Source of the DNA: Flammeovirgaceae bacterium BBD 1991-12
Lineage (GTDB): Bacteria; Bacteroidota; Bacteroidia; Cytophagales; Cyclobacteriaceae
Direction of reading: 5' to 3'
Length of the DNA stretch: 64,000 nt
NCBI GenBank assembly: GCA_001657315.1
Contig: LYSV01000014.1
Coordinates: 1-64,000 of the forward strand
Shown here: one piece after another, positions 18,984 to 28,492 of the stretch
Position numbering within the stretch: the stretch's first letter is position 1
Layout of the letters: each line of letters opens with the position of its first letter
Notes under the pieces: generated by a model
Database searches by the model: none
Told to the model about the DNA's origin: nothing
What the model saw: the letters and a program-made list of their open reading frames with translations, nothing else
Program-made: the position numbers and the translations under genes

Positions 18984-21928
18984 TGCAGGCTGATGTTTAA
19001 TCCGAAAATAAATTCTCTTTGAAGCGGGACCGCGTTTTGATCGTCCAGCTCAGGGTCCAGCCCTTCCCAGTCGGTTATGGTCAATAAATTGCGGGCGGTA
19101 AAGTAGACCCTGGCATTTTTCAGACCCGTGTTCCCGAAGATCTCATCGTTAAAATTGTAGGATAGGGTAATGTCCTTGATCCTGATAAAGTCAGCATCCT
19201 CGTAAAACCTGACATTATTTATGTTGGCATCCAGATGGTTCCTGTGGAAAGTATTGATGGGGTTTTCCGGTGTCCAATAATCCAGTACATACCAATTTCT
19301 TCTCACCCCTGAGAATACATTGACATCCCGGATCGTATTTCGTTTCGTCACGCCGGAAACGGCATGGGCAAATACATAAAGTGACAGGTTCTTGTACCTT
19401 ATGGTATTTTCCAAACCCCATATCAATTTGGGGTCCCGTTGCCCCTGTATAGCCCGATCGAATTCGTTGGATATCCCGATGACAGGGTCTCCATTTTCAT
19501 CTACAGGATTGGCCAGATCTTTTGTGCGTACGTCGCCGGGCACTGCGTTTGGTTCCGCTGAATTGGCAATGTCATCTCCTTCCTGCCATATGCCATCAAA
19601 GACAAAACCATAGTTGACCCGAATGGGCTGACCAATGAAAAGGTTGTTGGCTACATCATCTTCTTCACCTCCAAACAAGGATACAATCTCATTTCTATTG
19701 TAGGATATATTACCGTTGAAGTTCCAGCTGAAGTCCTGATTGTCAATAGCATATCCGCTCAAAGCGAATTCAATACCTCTGTTCCTGGTTTCCCCTACAT
19801 TTTGAGTGATCGATGTGATCCCCTGGACAGACGGTATGCGCCTTTCCAGTAACAGATCCGATGTATTGGCTTCATAGGCATCGACCGATAACTGCAACCG
19901 GTTATCCAGGAAGCCCAGGTCCAGACCAATGTTGGCGGTAGCCGTGGTCTCCCAGGTCAACTCATCATTTCCCAGCTGATCCGGGATAAACCCGGCGGCC
20001 GTTTGATTATCAACGCCTATGTAAGATCTGTCCCGTAACAAAGCGAGGTTACGGTAAGGACCTATGGACTGATTACCATTTTGCCCGTATGACACCCTTA
20101 GCTTGGCCTGACTAACTATGCTTTCGGGGAAAAATGACTCATCACTTATGTTCCATCCCAGAGCAGCTGAGGGGAAAATACCATACTGGTTGTTTTCACC
20201 AAACCCTGAAAAGCCATCCCGCCTTACGGTAAACGTTAGCAAATATTTGCCCTGGTATCCATAATTCAGCCTTCCCATTTGCGAAACGAGTGTGGACTGC
20301 TCGAAACGTGCATTAGAGGAAATGTTCTCAGCAGAAAAATTCAGTTGACGGTAGTTGAGCAGATCACTGGGGAAGCTGACACCCTCCGTAGTGTTTTGTT
20401 CAAAACGTGTCTTTTGAGCGCTGTAAAGCCCTGTGAAAGCAATGGTATGATCCCCAAAGCTCCTGTTGTAGTTAAGCAGGCTTTCCACGAGATAGTTTTC
20501 ATCCACCCTGTTGCGTATTTCAGCCGATCCGCCGCTTGTAGCTCCCTCAGCAGTATTTCTCCCAAAATAGGTGCCTTCATTTCGGGTACCGTATTCAACA
20601 CCGGTATTGATCCTGAACGAAAGACCTTCTACAAAGGGGAAACTATACTCGAGGTAGTTGGAAGTGAAGATCTTGTTATTGATGTTGTCATTAATGGTTA
20701 ATGTAGGCGCGAGTGGATTTTCAAAAAATTCATCTTCCGGCCACGGAAAAACGGTAAGATCACCATTCTGGTCAAATGCTGAAGTCAAAGGGTTCATAAA
20801 GAATGCCCCTGATGCCTGGCCTCCGAAATCCGGATCAAGCCCTGATCTGTCGATCCTGGTCAATTGATTCGAGGTCCCAAACTTTAAGCTGTTGCTGATA
20901 TCAAAATCAAGGTTTACCCTAATCGTAACCCGTTCAAATTCATCATTTATGGATACCCCTTCGGCTTCCAGGTAGCTGGTGGAAACATAATAGTTTGTTC
21001 TCTCGGACGAACCGGCCACTGAAAGCGTGTGCTCCTGCTTTGTACCGGTCTGTGTGGCCAGGTCGATCCAATCTGTAAATTCGCCGGAAACCAGTTTTTC
21101 AAGTTCAGAATCCGTTAACTCACCGGGTTCCCTGGATTCCTTAAACAATGCAAACCCTTCCCCGTCGTAGACATCGGGTACATTATCCAATTGTGTGATC
21201 CCATAGTAGCCATTATAGGAGATCCTTGGTTTTCTTTGACCACCTGACCCTTTTCTGGTCTGGATAAGGATCACTCCATTCGAACCTCTCGATCCATAGA
21301 TGGCAGTAGAGGAAGCATCTCTCAACACAGACATGGACTCTATATCCACGGTATTGATATCGGATATATTGCCAGTGTACGGCACACCATCAAGCACGAT
21401 CAACGGCCCGTTGGCGGCATTAATGGAATTCCTACCTCTGATCAGGATGTTCACATCATTCTGCTCCGCCCCTGAAGCATTGGTGGTTATATTGATACCC
21501 GGTAATGCCCCCTGCAGGGCCTGAGTGAAATTGGTATTGGGTTTGGCATCTATCCTGTTGGGCGATATGGTCGCTACGGTGCCTGTGAGATCACTTTTCT
21601 TTTGCGTGCCATACCCTACGATCACTATTTCCTCCAGCGACTGAATATCTGGTTTTAAATCGAAATCAATAGTGGTTTGACTGCTGACCTCAACAGACTG
21701 ACTGAAGTATCCTAAAAAGGAAACTACCAGCGTAGCTCCGGGATTTACGCGTATTGTAAATTCACCGTTTGCATCGGTAATCACTCCATTGGAAGTCCCT
21801 TCTTCCAGGATTGTTGCTCCCGGAAGAGCATCTCCATTTTCATCCCGCACTACCCCGGTTATCGGATCCTGGGCACTTAAAGTATGCGAAACGAAAAGCA
21901 TGAACAATAGTGTAAAGATTCTATTCAT
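18980..21928 (-). CDS. susC: SusC/RagA family TonB-dependent glycan transporter
   Basis: The 982-residue product has a signal peptide (LSAQ), a carboxypeptidase-regulatory-like domain (DPITGVVRDENGDALPGATI), the TonB plug (VIVGYGTQKKSDLTGTVATI; NDVNILIRGRNSI; GSRGSNGVILIQTRKG) and a 22-strand barrel ending NAVPLQREFIFGLNISL. It imports oligosaccharides across the outer membrane using TonB energy. The length is usual for the family. It is first in the PUL operon, divergent from the HTCS regulator, with a possible 25-residue ORF just upstream. Confidence 0.95.
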   Translation of the reverse strand: MNRIFTLLFMLFVSHTLSAQDPITGVVRDENGDALPGATILEEGTSNGVITDANGEFTIRVNPGATLVVSFLGYFSQSVEVSSQTTIDFDLKPDIQSLEEIVIVGYGTQKKSDLTGTVATISPNRIDAKPNTNFTQALQGALPGINITTNASGAEQNDVNILIRGRNSINAANGPLIVLDGVPYTGNISDINTVDIESMSVLRDASSTAIYGSRGSNGVILIQTRKGSGGQRKPRISYNGYYGITQLDNVPDVYDGEGFALFKESREPGELTDSELEKLVSGEFTDWIDLATQTGTKQEHTLSVAGSSERTNYYVSTSYLEAEGVSINDEFERVTIRVNLDFDISNSLKFGTSNQLTRIDRSGLDPDFGGQASGAFFMNPLTSAFDQNGDLTVFPWPEDEFFENPLAPTLTINDNINNKIFTSNYLEYSFPFVEGLSFRINTGVEYGTRNEGTYFGRNTAEGATSGGSAEIRNRVDENYLVESLLNYNRSFGDHTIAFTGLYSAQKTRFEQNTTEGVSFPSDLLNYRQLNFSAENISSNARFEQSTLVSQMGRLNYGYQGKYLLTFTVRRDGFSGFGENNQYGIFPSAALGWNISDESFFPESIVSQAKLRVSYGQNGNQSIGPYRNLALLRDRSYIGVDNQTAAGFIPDQLGNDELTWETTATANIGLDLGFLDNRLQLSVDAYEANTSDLLLERRIPSVQGITSITQNVGETRNRGIEFALSGYAIDNQDFSWNFNGNISYNRNEIVSLFGGEEDDVANNLFIGQPIRVNYGFVFDGIWQEGDDIANSAEPNAVPGDVRTKDLANPVDENGDPVIGISNEFDRAIQGQRDPKLIWGLENTIRYKNLSLYVFAHAVSGVTKRNTIRDVNVFSGVRRNWYVLDYWTPENPINTFHRNHLDANINNVRFYEDADFIRIKDITLSYNFNDEIFGNTGLKNARVYFTARNLLTITDWEGLDPELDDQNAVPLQREFIFGLNISLQ

Positions 21929-21946
21929 AAATTGGCTGTTTTGATT

Positions 21947-22024
21947 TTAATAGATGTAGATCACAAACAAGATCATCGCAACAAGCAGAAGGGTGACCAG
22001 GAATAATCGCACTTTCATTTTCAT
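21947..22024 (-). CDS. Possible 25-residue membrane peptide before susC
   Basis: A short minus-strand ORF (ATG at 22022-22024, TAA at 21947-21949) encodes MKMKVRLFLVTL, then LLVAMILFVIYIY: a basic start followed by one membrane-spanning segment. It ends 18 bp before the susC start, in the susC direction, and would lie on the PUL mRNA. No family is recognised. It could be a leader peptide or small membrane protein, or a chance AT-rich ORF. Confidence 0.35.
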   Translation of the reverse strand: MKMKVRLFLVTLLLVAMILFVIYIY

Positions 22025-22239
22025 GCTTCTATACTAGGCATTGGGCGAGATCCTGCAGACCGGGTTTTGATTCATGTTGGCAGGACAAGGGATACTTTTT
22101 CAGATCTGATGTTTCATTTTAACCGGTCATATGTTTCATTTCTTGTCATGAACGTTTGCAATGCCATATTTTTAGTGATGAATTATTTTTTTGAAAAAAG
22201 CGCAGAAAATGGCCATTTTTATATATAAGGATTGAATAA

Positions 22240-25200
22240 ATGGCAAGGCATTTTTTTCTTTTTCTGCTACTGGCTCTCTCTTTCTCCGACACGTTCCCGG
22301 GCGGAAAACCGGTTAAATTTGACCGTCATATCAGCCTGCCCAATAATCCTGTTTTTTGCATAACACAGGATGAAAAGGGATTCATGTGGTTCGGGACCAA
22401 AAACGGCCTCCTGAGATTTGACGGCTACGATTTTGATGTATTCAATTCCATTGAGGGGGATACCTCCAGCATCAACTATGACTGGGTCTGGTCTTTGTAC
22501 AGGGATAGTGAAGGGAATCTCTGGATCGGCACCGGTTTTGGGCTCAATATTTGGTTGCCTAAGGAAAACCGTTTCAAAAATATCGACCTCCCTACGGGTA
22601 AGGACAATATAAACTCCCTGATCGTAAGAAAAGTATTTGAAGACCGGTCGGGCAAGCTTTGGATCGGGACAAACCACGGGTTATACACCGGCTCGATCCG
22701 GGACCGTAAATTCAGGAAATTTGAATTGCACTTTGATCTGAGTCAGTCCAGGGATTTTGATGTCAAGGAGATCACAGAAGATCTGAACGGGGAGATACTG
22801 ATCTCGTCGCAGTATGGAATATTCAATCTGAAAAACGGCAGGCTTTCGCTAAAGGACATTGCACTCAATTCAATTCTTATGCCGGATAGCTATAAGGATG
22901 AAGTAAGGGCCATTTATCTGGACATATCCAGCAGCACCTACTGGGTAGGTACTCAATCAGAAAGGACACCACTGATCAGATACAAAATGGGTCATGAGCC
23001 CGGCAGGGTCCCTTTACCCGGCTCCGATGAAACCAACAGTGTAAGGGTGATAAGGAGTTTCAGGGATTCAGAGCTCTGGCTGGGGACAATGAATGGATTG
23101 ATCCGTTTTAATACTGTCAGCAATGAGGCATCTACACTATTAAAATATCAATCCATAAGGGATATATTCAGGGACAGAGATGGTGGTATATGGATTGCGA
23201 CATATAATGACGGAATATACTATCGATCACCCCAGGCATCTCCTTTTGCATACATCACTGAATATTCTACCGGAAATACTACTGTGGAAGGTAAAAGGCA
23301 AAATGTAGTAAATGATATTCTGCAGATTGGGAATGACCAGGTCTGGATGGCCACAGAATTCGGTCTGAAACGTTACAACCCCCTGGGAAACACCTTTTCG
23401 ATGCATACCGGCACCGCCGGAAAGCAGGCAATTGCCAACAACCGGATCAAATGCCTTGCATATGATGAGAACAGAAAACTGTGGATCGGTACCTTTAACG
23501 GTCTTGCCTCACTTGACCTCGTCACCAATGAAATTGAAAACTTCACTACTATTACCACCGACGAAAATCAGAGCTGGACCGAAATTGACGACATTGTTTT
23601 ACTGGATCGCGAAGTTTGGGCCGGCACTAATAACCACGGACTGGTATGTATTTCCCTTGACTCCAAAGGCAGCCGTATCAGCCAATACGCCGATCATTTT
23701 AATCGAAGCGCCAACCATGTCAATGCCTTGCATGTATCCACAGACAGTACAATATGGATAGGGTCCAATGCCGGGTTGTCAGCTATAGATCCACGCACTA
23801 AAAGGTTCAGGAGCATAGGTGAGGGGAATTATCTCTTCAAGGCTAAAAATATCGTATCCATCACCGAGGACAAACGTGGAAACCTATGGCTGGGCACTGA
23901 AAGGTCCGGGTTGGTTTATTTTGATCCCCTCACTCTTGAATCCCTGTCTATCACGGAAAAGGGTGGGCTGCGCAATGATAAAATAAAAGCGCTGGAGATT
24001 GACGATGACCAGCACCTTTGGGTGACCACCGAAGTAGGGCTTTCAAAGATCAGGTTGCTGTTTTCGGACAATTTTTCGTCCATTTCCTACGAAACTTTTG
24101 ATTTTTCCATCCAGTCAGAGCAGGGTACCCCTCATTTTTTGGTTAATAGCTCCGGTCAGACACCACAGGGAGATATCCTCTTCGGAACCCGGCACGGCCT
24201 GGTCCGGTTCTCTCCCTCAGTGATAAAGAATGAACACTGGCACCCCAAAGTGTGGGTACGGGACATCAGCATTAATCAGCAACCTGTCATGACGAATGCA
24301 GGCCTGCTCCAGAGATTTGGGAATGTAGAGGAACTTAATTCACTGGAACTCGATCATGATGAATCAGTACTGGCCGTAACCTTTAGCAGCATCAATTACA
24401 GTCAACAGGACCACCTTTACTACAGTTATATGCTGGAAGGAATAGATGATACATGGCACATCCTGGACAAACGGCGTAATTTGAGCTTTAGTTTCCTGCC
24501 TCCGGGAGAGTACGGGCTAAAATTGAGAGCCAGTAATTCCAGGCAAAAATGGGGTGATGCCTTCACTTTATTGAATATCAAAATTCATCCCCCCTTCTAC
24601 AAATCAAAAATGGCATTCGTTTTATATGCCATCATTATTTTGACCCTGCTCTACCTGTTTTATTATTATTCATCACGCTGGCAAAAAATGAAAAACCAAC
24701 TGGTCATTGAAGAGCTGGATAAAAACAAAGAGCACGAGCTGCATCAGATCAAGTCAGAGTTTTTCATGAACATATCCCACGAGCTTAAAACCCCTCTAAC
24801 GCTGATACTTGAACCTGTTGAAGACCTGTTGTCGCAAAAAATAGAGAATCCCGGGATCAGAAACAGGTTAAGAACAGTAAGGAGAAACGCAAAAAAGATA
24901 TTAAGCCTGGCGGATCAAATCGTTGACATACGAAAAATTGAGACTTCCCTGGGCATGTTAAAGGTCGCGAAATATGATATTTTACAATTTGTAAAGGACA
25001 TATCTTCAGGATTCAATGAACTGTCCCGACTGAAGAATATTGATTTTGATATCCTCTCCAACAAGGACAGAATTGAAGTATGGTTTGACAAGCACATGCT
25101 CGATACAGCCGTAACCAACATTATTTCGAATGCCTTCAAATACACCCGGGAAAATGGTGAGATCACTGTATCGGTGAACTGTGAAGACTGTGAGAGCAAT

Positions 25201-26349
25201 GGTTCAGAAAAGGGTGAGGTCCATATCATCATTGAGGATAATGGGAAAGGCATTGCCAAAGAGGACATTGCCCATTTATTTGACCGGTTTCACCACCTCT
25301 CCGGCCAGGATAAGCGGTTGTCCATTGGGGATGGAATAGGCCTGGACCTGGCAAAAAAGGTCATCGACTTGCACCATGGCCATATAAAGGTTGAAAGTCT
25401 GGAAGAAAATGAAAATGCTCATGGCCTGACCAGGATAACCATTACCCTGAAATTAGGTAAGAATCATTTCGACCCCGGATACCTGGTTCATCCCGGTACC
25501 AATGACATGCCACAACAAAACAAAAAAGAGGCTCATCCGCGTCCGTACAATTACGATCTAATTGACCTTGACAATAAGAACGGATCATTAATGTCATCTG
25601 ATCAAACCATCCTGGTCATTGATGGTGATACCGGATCAAGAGAGCAACTCCAGGGATTGTTTTCGGATTCATATCATGTATACGAGGTTTCGGATGGCCT
25701 GGAGGGATGGAAACTTGTACTTGATATTGTCCCCAGTCTCGTTATTCTGGCAGAAAACACGACCACCATAGACGGGCACGAGCTTTGCCAGCGGATAAAA
25801 ATCGACGAACGCACGTGCCATATCCCGGTTGTTTTTCTTACCCCTTCCATCGAAGCTCATGGTCACGCTGAGTTTGCAGCAGATGAGTACCTCGAAAAAC
25901 CGATTGATGAGGAATATCTCCACCATAAGGTGGATTACCTGGTTGAACAAAGGGAAAGGGTTCGTAAACAATTCGAAAAAAATTCAATTTTAAAACCCGT
26001 TCAGATCTCCTCCTATGACGAAAAACTGCTTAACAGGGCCATTGAGTTCATTGATGAAAACCTATCAGATCCAAATCTATCCGTTGAGCGCATCAGCAAG
26101 GAAATAGGCATTAGCCGGGTACACTTCTACAGGAAAATTAAATCCTTATTGAGTTTATCTCCCAATGAATTCGTCAGAACCTACCGCATCAGGAAGGCAG
26201 GTCAGTTGCTTCAGCAAAAGAAACTGAATGTATCCGATGCGAGGATGATGGTGGGATTTAATGACAGCGATTATTTCAGGTCCTGCTTCAAAAAAGAATA
26301 TGGTCTGACCCCATCGGAGTTTATCAGGAAGTATAATGGCTCCGGCTGA
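22240..26349 (+). CDS. Hybrid two-component system (HTCS) regulator of the PUL
   Basis: The 1369-residue product has a signal peptide, a periplasmic sensor of two beta-propellers built from reg_prop repeats (ITQDEKGFMWFGTKNGLLRF, SEGNLWIGTGFGLN and more, to about 680), a Y_Y_Y domain (about 690-775), a membrane helix (about 790-810), HisKA (FFMNISHELKTPLTLI, His about 847), HATPase (N-box near 957, EDNGKGIAKED near 1008), a receiver (about 1122-1240) and an AraC-type HTH (about 1260-1366). The receiver keeps Asp1128, Thr1201 and Lys1220, but the phospho-acceptor position is Ala1171 (VILAENTTTIDG). It is divergent from susC and is expected to activate the PUL when it binds the glycan product in the periplasm. 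Confidence 0.93.
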   Translation: MARHFFLFLLLALSFSDTFPGGKPVKFDRHISLPNNPVFCITQDEKGFMWFGTKNGLLRFDGYDFDVFNSIEGDTSSINYDWVWSLYRDSEGNLWIGTGFGLNIWLPKENRFKNIDLPTGKDNINSLIVRKVFEDRSGKLWIGTNHGLYTGSIRDRKFRKFELHFDLSQSRDFDVKEITEDLNGEILISSQYGIFNLKNGRLSLKDIALNSILMPDSYKDEVRAIYLDISSSTYWVGTQSERTPLIRYKMGHEPGRVPLPGSDETNSVRVIRSFRDSELWLGTMNGLIRFNTVSNEASTLLKYQSIRDIFRDRDGGIWIATYNDGIYYRSPQASPFAYITEYSTGNTTVEGKRQNVVNDILQIGNDQVWMATEFGLKRYNPLGNTFSMHTGTAGKQAIANNRIKCLAYDENRKLWIGTFNGLASLDLVTNEIENFTTITTDENQSWTEIDDIVLLDREVWAGTNNHGLVCISLDSKGSRISQYADHFNRSANHVNALHVSTDSTIWIGSNAGLSAIDPRTKRFRSIGEGNYLFKAKNIVSITEDKRGNLWLGTERSGLVYFDPLTLESLSITEKGGLRNDKIKALEIDDDQHLWVTTEVGLSKIRLLFSDNFSSISYETFDFSIQSEQGTPHFLVNSSGQTPQGDILFGTRHGLVRFSPSVIKNEHWHPKVWVRDISINQQPVMTNAGLLQRFGNVEELNSLELDHDESVLAVTFSSINYSQQDHLYYSYMLEGIDDTWHILDKRRNLSFSFLPPGEYGLKLRASNSRQKWGDAFTLLNIKIHPPFYKSKMAFVLYAIIILTLLYLFYYYSSRWQKMKNQLVIEELDKNKEHELHQIKSEFFMNISHELKTPLTLILEPVEDLLSQKIENPGIRNRLRTVRRNAKKILSLADQIVDIRKIETSLGMLKVAKYDILQFVKDISSGFNELSRLKNIDFDILSNKDRIEVWFDKHMLDTAVTNIISNAFKYTRENGEITVSVNCEDCESNGSEKGEVHIIIEDNGKGIAKEDIAHLFDRFHHLSGQDKRLSIGDGIGLDLAKKVIDLHHGHIKVESLEENENAHGLTRITITLKLGKNHFDPGYLVHPGTNDMPQQNKKEAHPRPYNYDLIDLDNKNGSLMSSDQTILVIDGDTGSREQLQGLFSDSYHVYEVSDGLEGWKLVLDIVPSLVILAENTTTIDGHELCQRIKIDERTCHIPVVFLTPSIEAHGHAEFAADEYLEKPIDEEYLHHKVDYLVEQRERVRKQFEKNSILKPVQISSYDEKLLNRAIEFIDENLSDPNLSVERISKEIGISRVHFYRKIKSLLSLSPNEFVRTYRIRKAGQLLQQKKLNVSDARMMVGFNDSDYFRSCFKKEYGLTPSEFIRKYNGSG

Positions 26350-26381
26350 TGGCAGTTGACTCCGCCCAACCAGTTCCAACT

Positions 26382-26534
26382 GGTCCTCGTTTGCAACGAG
26401 GACCATTGAATAATGTCCAACATAAACATCAGTATAATGCGGGTCATTGGTAAAGTTGTTTAATAAGAGGTCAGTGTTGAGTTAATGTATCGTGCGTTAC
26501 AAACGCACTACCCGGGAGCCCTCGTTACAAACGA
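26382..26534. repeat. REP-like cluster of three related palindromes
   Basis: Three hairpins share a CGTT...AACG core: 26382-26404 (10-bp arms GGTCCTCGTT/AACGAGGACC), 26491-26507 (GTGCGTT ACA AACGCAC) and 26520-26534 (CTCGTT ACA AACGAG). They lie between the convergent HTCS and lipoprotein genes, in a 320-bp region with no other feature than the terminator at 26598-26642. Such families resemble REP or RAYT-mobilised elements. No transposase is nearby. Confidence 0.6.
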
Positions 26535-26597
26535 GGACTAGTTTTAGGGTTAATTTGGGGTCGTAAATTTTAAGAAATTACTATTCGCCGACCCGGC

Positions 26598-26642
26598 AAC
26601 AAAATTAAGAAGGGGCTGTCCCGTTTTTTCCAGGACAACCCC
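26598..26642 (-). terminator. Rho-independent terminator of the orphan lipoprotein gene
   Basis: On the minus strand GGGGTTGTCC (26642-26633) pairs with GGACAGCCCC (26621-26612), with one G-U pair and a loop containing AAAAAA, followed by TTCTTAATTTTG. It lies 28 bp past the stop of the gene at 26670. Confidence 0.55.
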
Positions 26643-26669
26643 GTTCTCGCCGAACACTAATTTTTCAAA

Positions 26670-27968
26670 TTAAAACCCGTTTCCGAAACCACCATCCTGG
26701 CTGTTATCTTCCGTCTCAAAAGGCTGGGCGATCACCGGGCAATTGATCATTGCACCGGAGTAGTTAAGCCCGGCTACAAACGGATTTGGTGAACCCGGAC
26801 TACCTTCAAAACTGGTAACATAACCCGCTTCTACCAGTGCTGCCAGGTCTTCAAAACTAACAATACGGCGTCGCAAACCTGCATCTATAGCCTCCTGCGT
26901 CCACATATTCAGGTGTGCATCCCACATAGGGCTGTAGTTATTGAAGAATTCCTGGTCATTGTCCGGATCAAAGGGAAAAACATTGATAGGATCCAGGTCA
27001 TCGTCCAGGATAGTAGAGCTAAGTGACTGTCGTTCAGGATTATCTGCACCCGTTTCACCATTGGTTACCGGTGAGAAGCCAATGAAGGTGGTATTCTCAA
27101 ACAGCGAACTTTGCCCAAAGGCAGGTAGCCTGGCCATACGGGGGGCCAGAGTACCCAATTCAATGGCAGCAGGGCCGGGAGCGGTAGCATCAGTCACCAG
27201 ATGATAATAAAACTGGTCACCTCCCTGGAAGCCGTCCAGAAGCTCCATCGTCACTCTCCTCCTGGGGATATCGATACTAATGATACGATCGTGTATTCCC
27301 GTGCTGTTGGCTACGATCTGCGCATTGATCACCAGCCCGCTGGGTAACACCACCAGTGAAGAGTATTCATCATCGCCTATAGAGCCTGGCTCTGCCACGG
27401 AAGGCGGAAATGCAAAAGGACCATCACCCGGCTCCACACGTCTTACCGGGCTGAAATCCACATCACCTTTAAAATGAATGAATCCCCGTTTTATCGTTAC
27501 CTCCTGGCTACCTTCAGAGCCCCTTCCATGGATCAGCTTAGGGGCATAATTAACTCCCAGTATTTTGGAAATGAGAAAACTGGACGTTTCTGTCAGTATG
27601 TAATAAGTGGGTTTGCCAGACGGCCCTATACCCTTGAACAAAGGTAATGTAACATTAGCCTTTGTAGGGTCCTCGAGGTCATTGACCGCAATGGCATTCC
27701 TTACAAAAACGTTTTGCTCCCGGGTAAACCTTCTTCTGCGTGAATTGGTCAATTCATCCACACTCTTCCCCGCATCACCTGCTGCGGCAGATATGAAGCT
27801 TTCTATTTCTACCATGGCCAGTGAATCATTCAGCCCTTCATCGATCACCGGTTCCGGTTCCGCTGCCAGCGAACTGTCCGGGCTATCAACTGCTTCCGGG
27901 TCTTCACAGGAAGACAACGTAAACAGTACTACAGCTACAACAACAAATTTTAGTTTGTGAATTAACAT
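26670..27968 (-). CDS. Secreted lipoprotein of unknown function
   Basis: The 432-residue product has a clear lipoprotein signal (VVLFTLSSCEDPE, Cys about 21), an acidic linker, then a soluble domain with distinctive segments: PLFKGIGPSGKPTYYILTET, SKILGVNYAPKLIHGRGSEG, NPFVAGLNYSGAMINCPVIA. It resembles conserved envelope proteins of marine bacteria that share a GPSG...YYI(L/V)TE and LG.NYAPKL core. No enzymatic motif is seen and I give no function. It is monocistronic, with a terminator at 26598-26642, and convergent with the HTCS. Confidence 0.75.
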   Translation of the reverse strand: MLIHKLKFVVVAVVLFTLSSCEDPEAVDSPDSSLAAEPEPVIDEGLNDSLAMVEIESFISAAAGDAGKSVDELTNSRRRRFTREQNVFVRNAIAVNDLEDPTKANVTLPLFKGIGPSGKPTYYILTETSSFLISKILGVNYAPKLIHGRGSEGSQEVTIKRGFIHFKGDVDFSPVRRVEPGDGPFAFPPSVAEPGSIGDDEYSSLVVLPSGLVINAQIVANSTGIHDRIISIDIPRRRVTMELLDGFQGGDQFYYHLVTDATAPGPAAIELGTLAPRMARLPAFGQSSLFENTTFIGFSPVTNGETGADNPERQSLSSTILDDDLDPINVFPFDPDNDQEFFNNYSPMWDAHLNMWTQEAIDAGLRRRIVSFEDLAALVEAGYVTSFEGSPGSPNPFVAGLNYSGAMINCPVIAQPFETEDNSQDGGFGNGF

Positions 27969-28492
27969 GATTTCATAAGTTTTTAATATTTCAATTGATT
28001 GAAAGTTGTAACTAATAATTGTTTAAGATCTTAAAGCTTAATAGTCGGTTTTGTTAAACGGCACCGGCTAATGTTCGTTGTTGAACATATCACGAAAGTG
28101 TAACATGATTATAACAGAATTATCACAAGTGACTTGTTAGGACATATTTAATCTATATTTTGAATAATTTAAATTATGAAAATCAGTCAGTTAAGCAGGT
28201 TTTGTCAATATTCCGACATTCACATTGATTACGTGATTAATTTTCTGCGGATAAAAGTGTTGAGGTGGTATATCTTACTTTACGAACGCACCATTCCAGG
28301 GCGCCATGTTACAAAGCAGGGCTGGTCAGGAACTTCAGCTTCTACCATGAGTCATCATTCATCCCTTGCAGTCTCTGTTCCGGCGGATTGTATGATCCAT
28401 AAATATTCTGGCATCAGTTCATTGCCTTTCCATACTCAGGAACATCCAGAAAATCATTTAATTTGCAGGCCGTAGATTCTATCACCTGCTAA
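27969..28492. other. Divergent intergenic region without a supported gene
   Basis: The 524 bp between the lipoprotein start and the ECF sigma start are AT-rich for the first 200 bp and should hold both promoters. A 99-codon plus-strand frame at 28176-28475 has no domain-like features (mixed His/Ser/Pro composition, no conserved motif), so it is not called. No repeat or RNA was recognised. Confidence 0.4.

Noticed and set aside
28176-28475. 99-codon plus-strand frame before the ECF sigma gene
   Set aside because: No signal, domain or sensible composition, and it lies in the expected promoter region.
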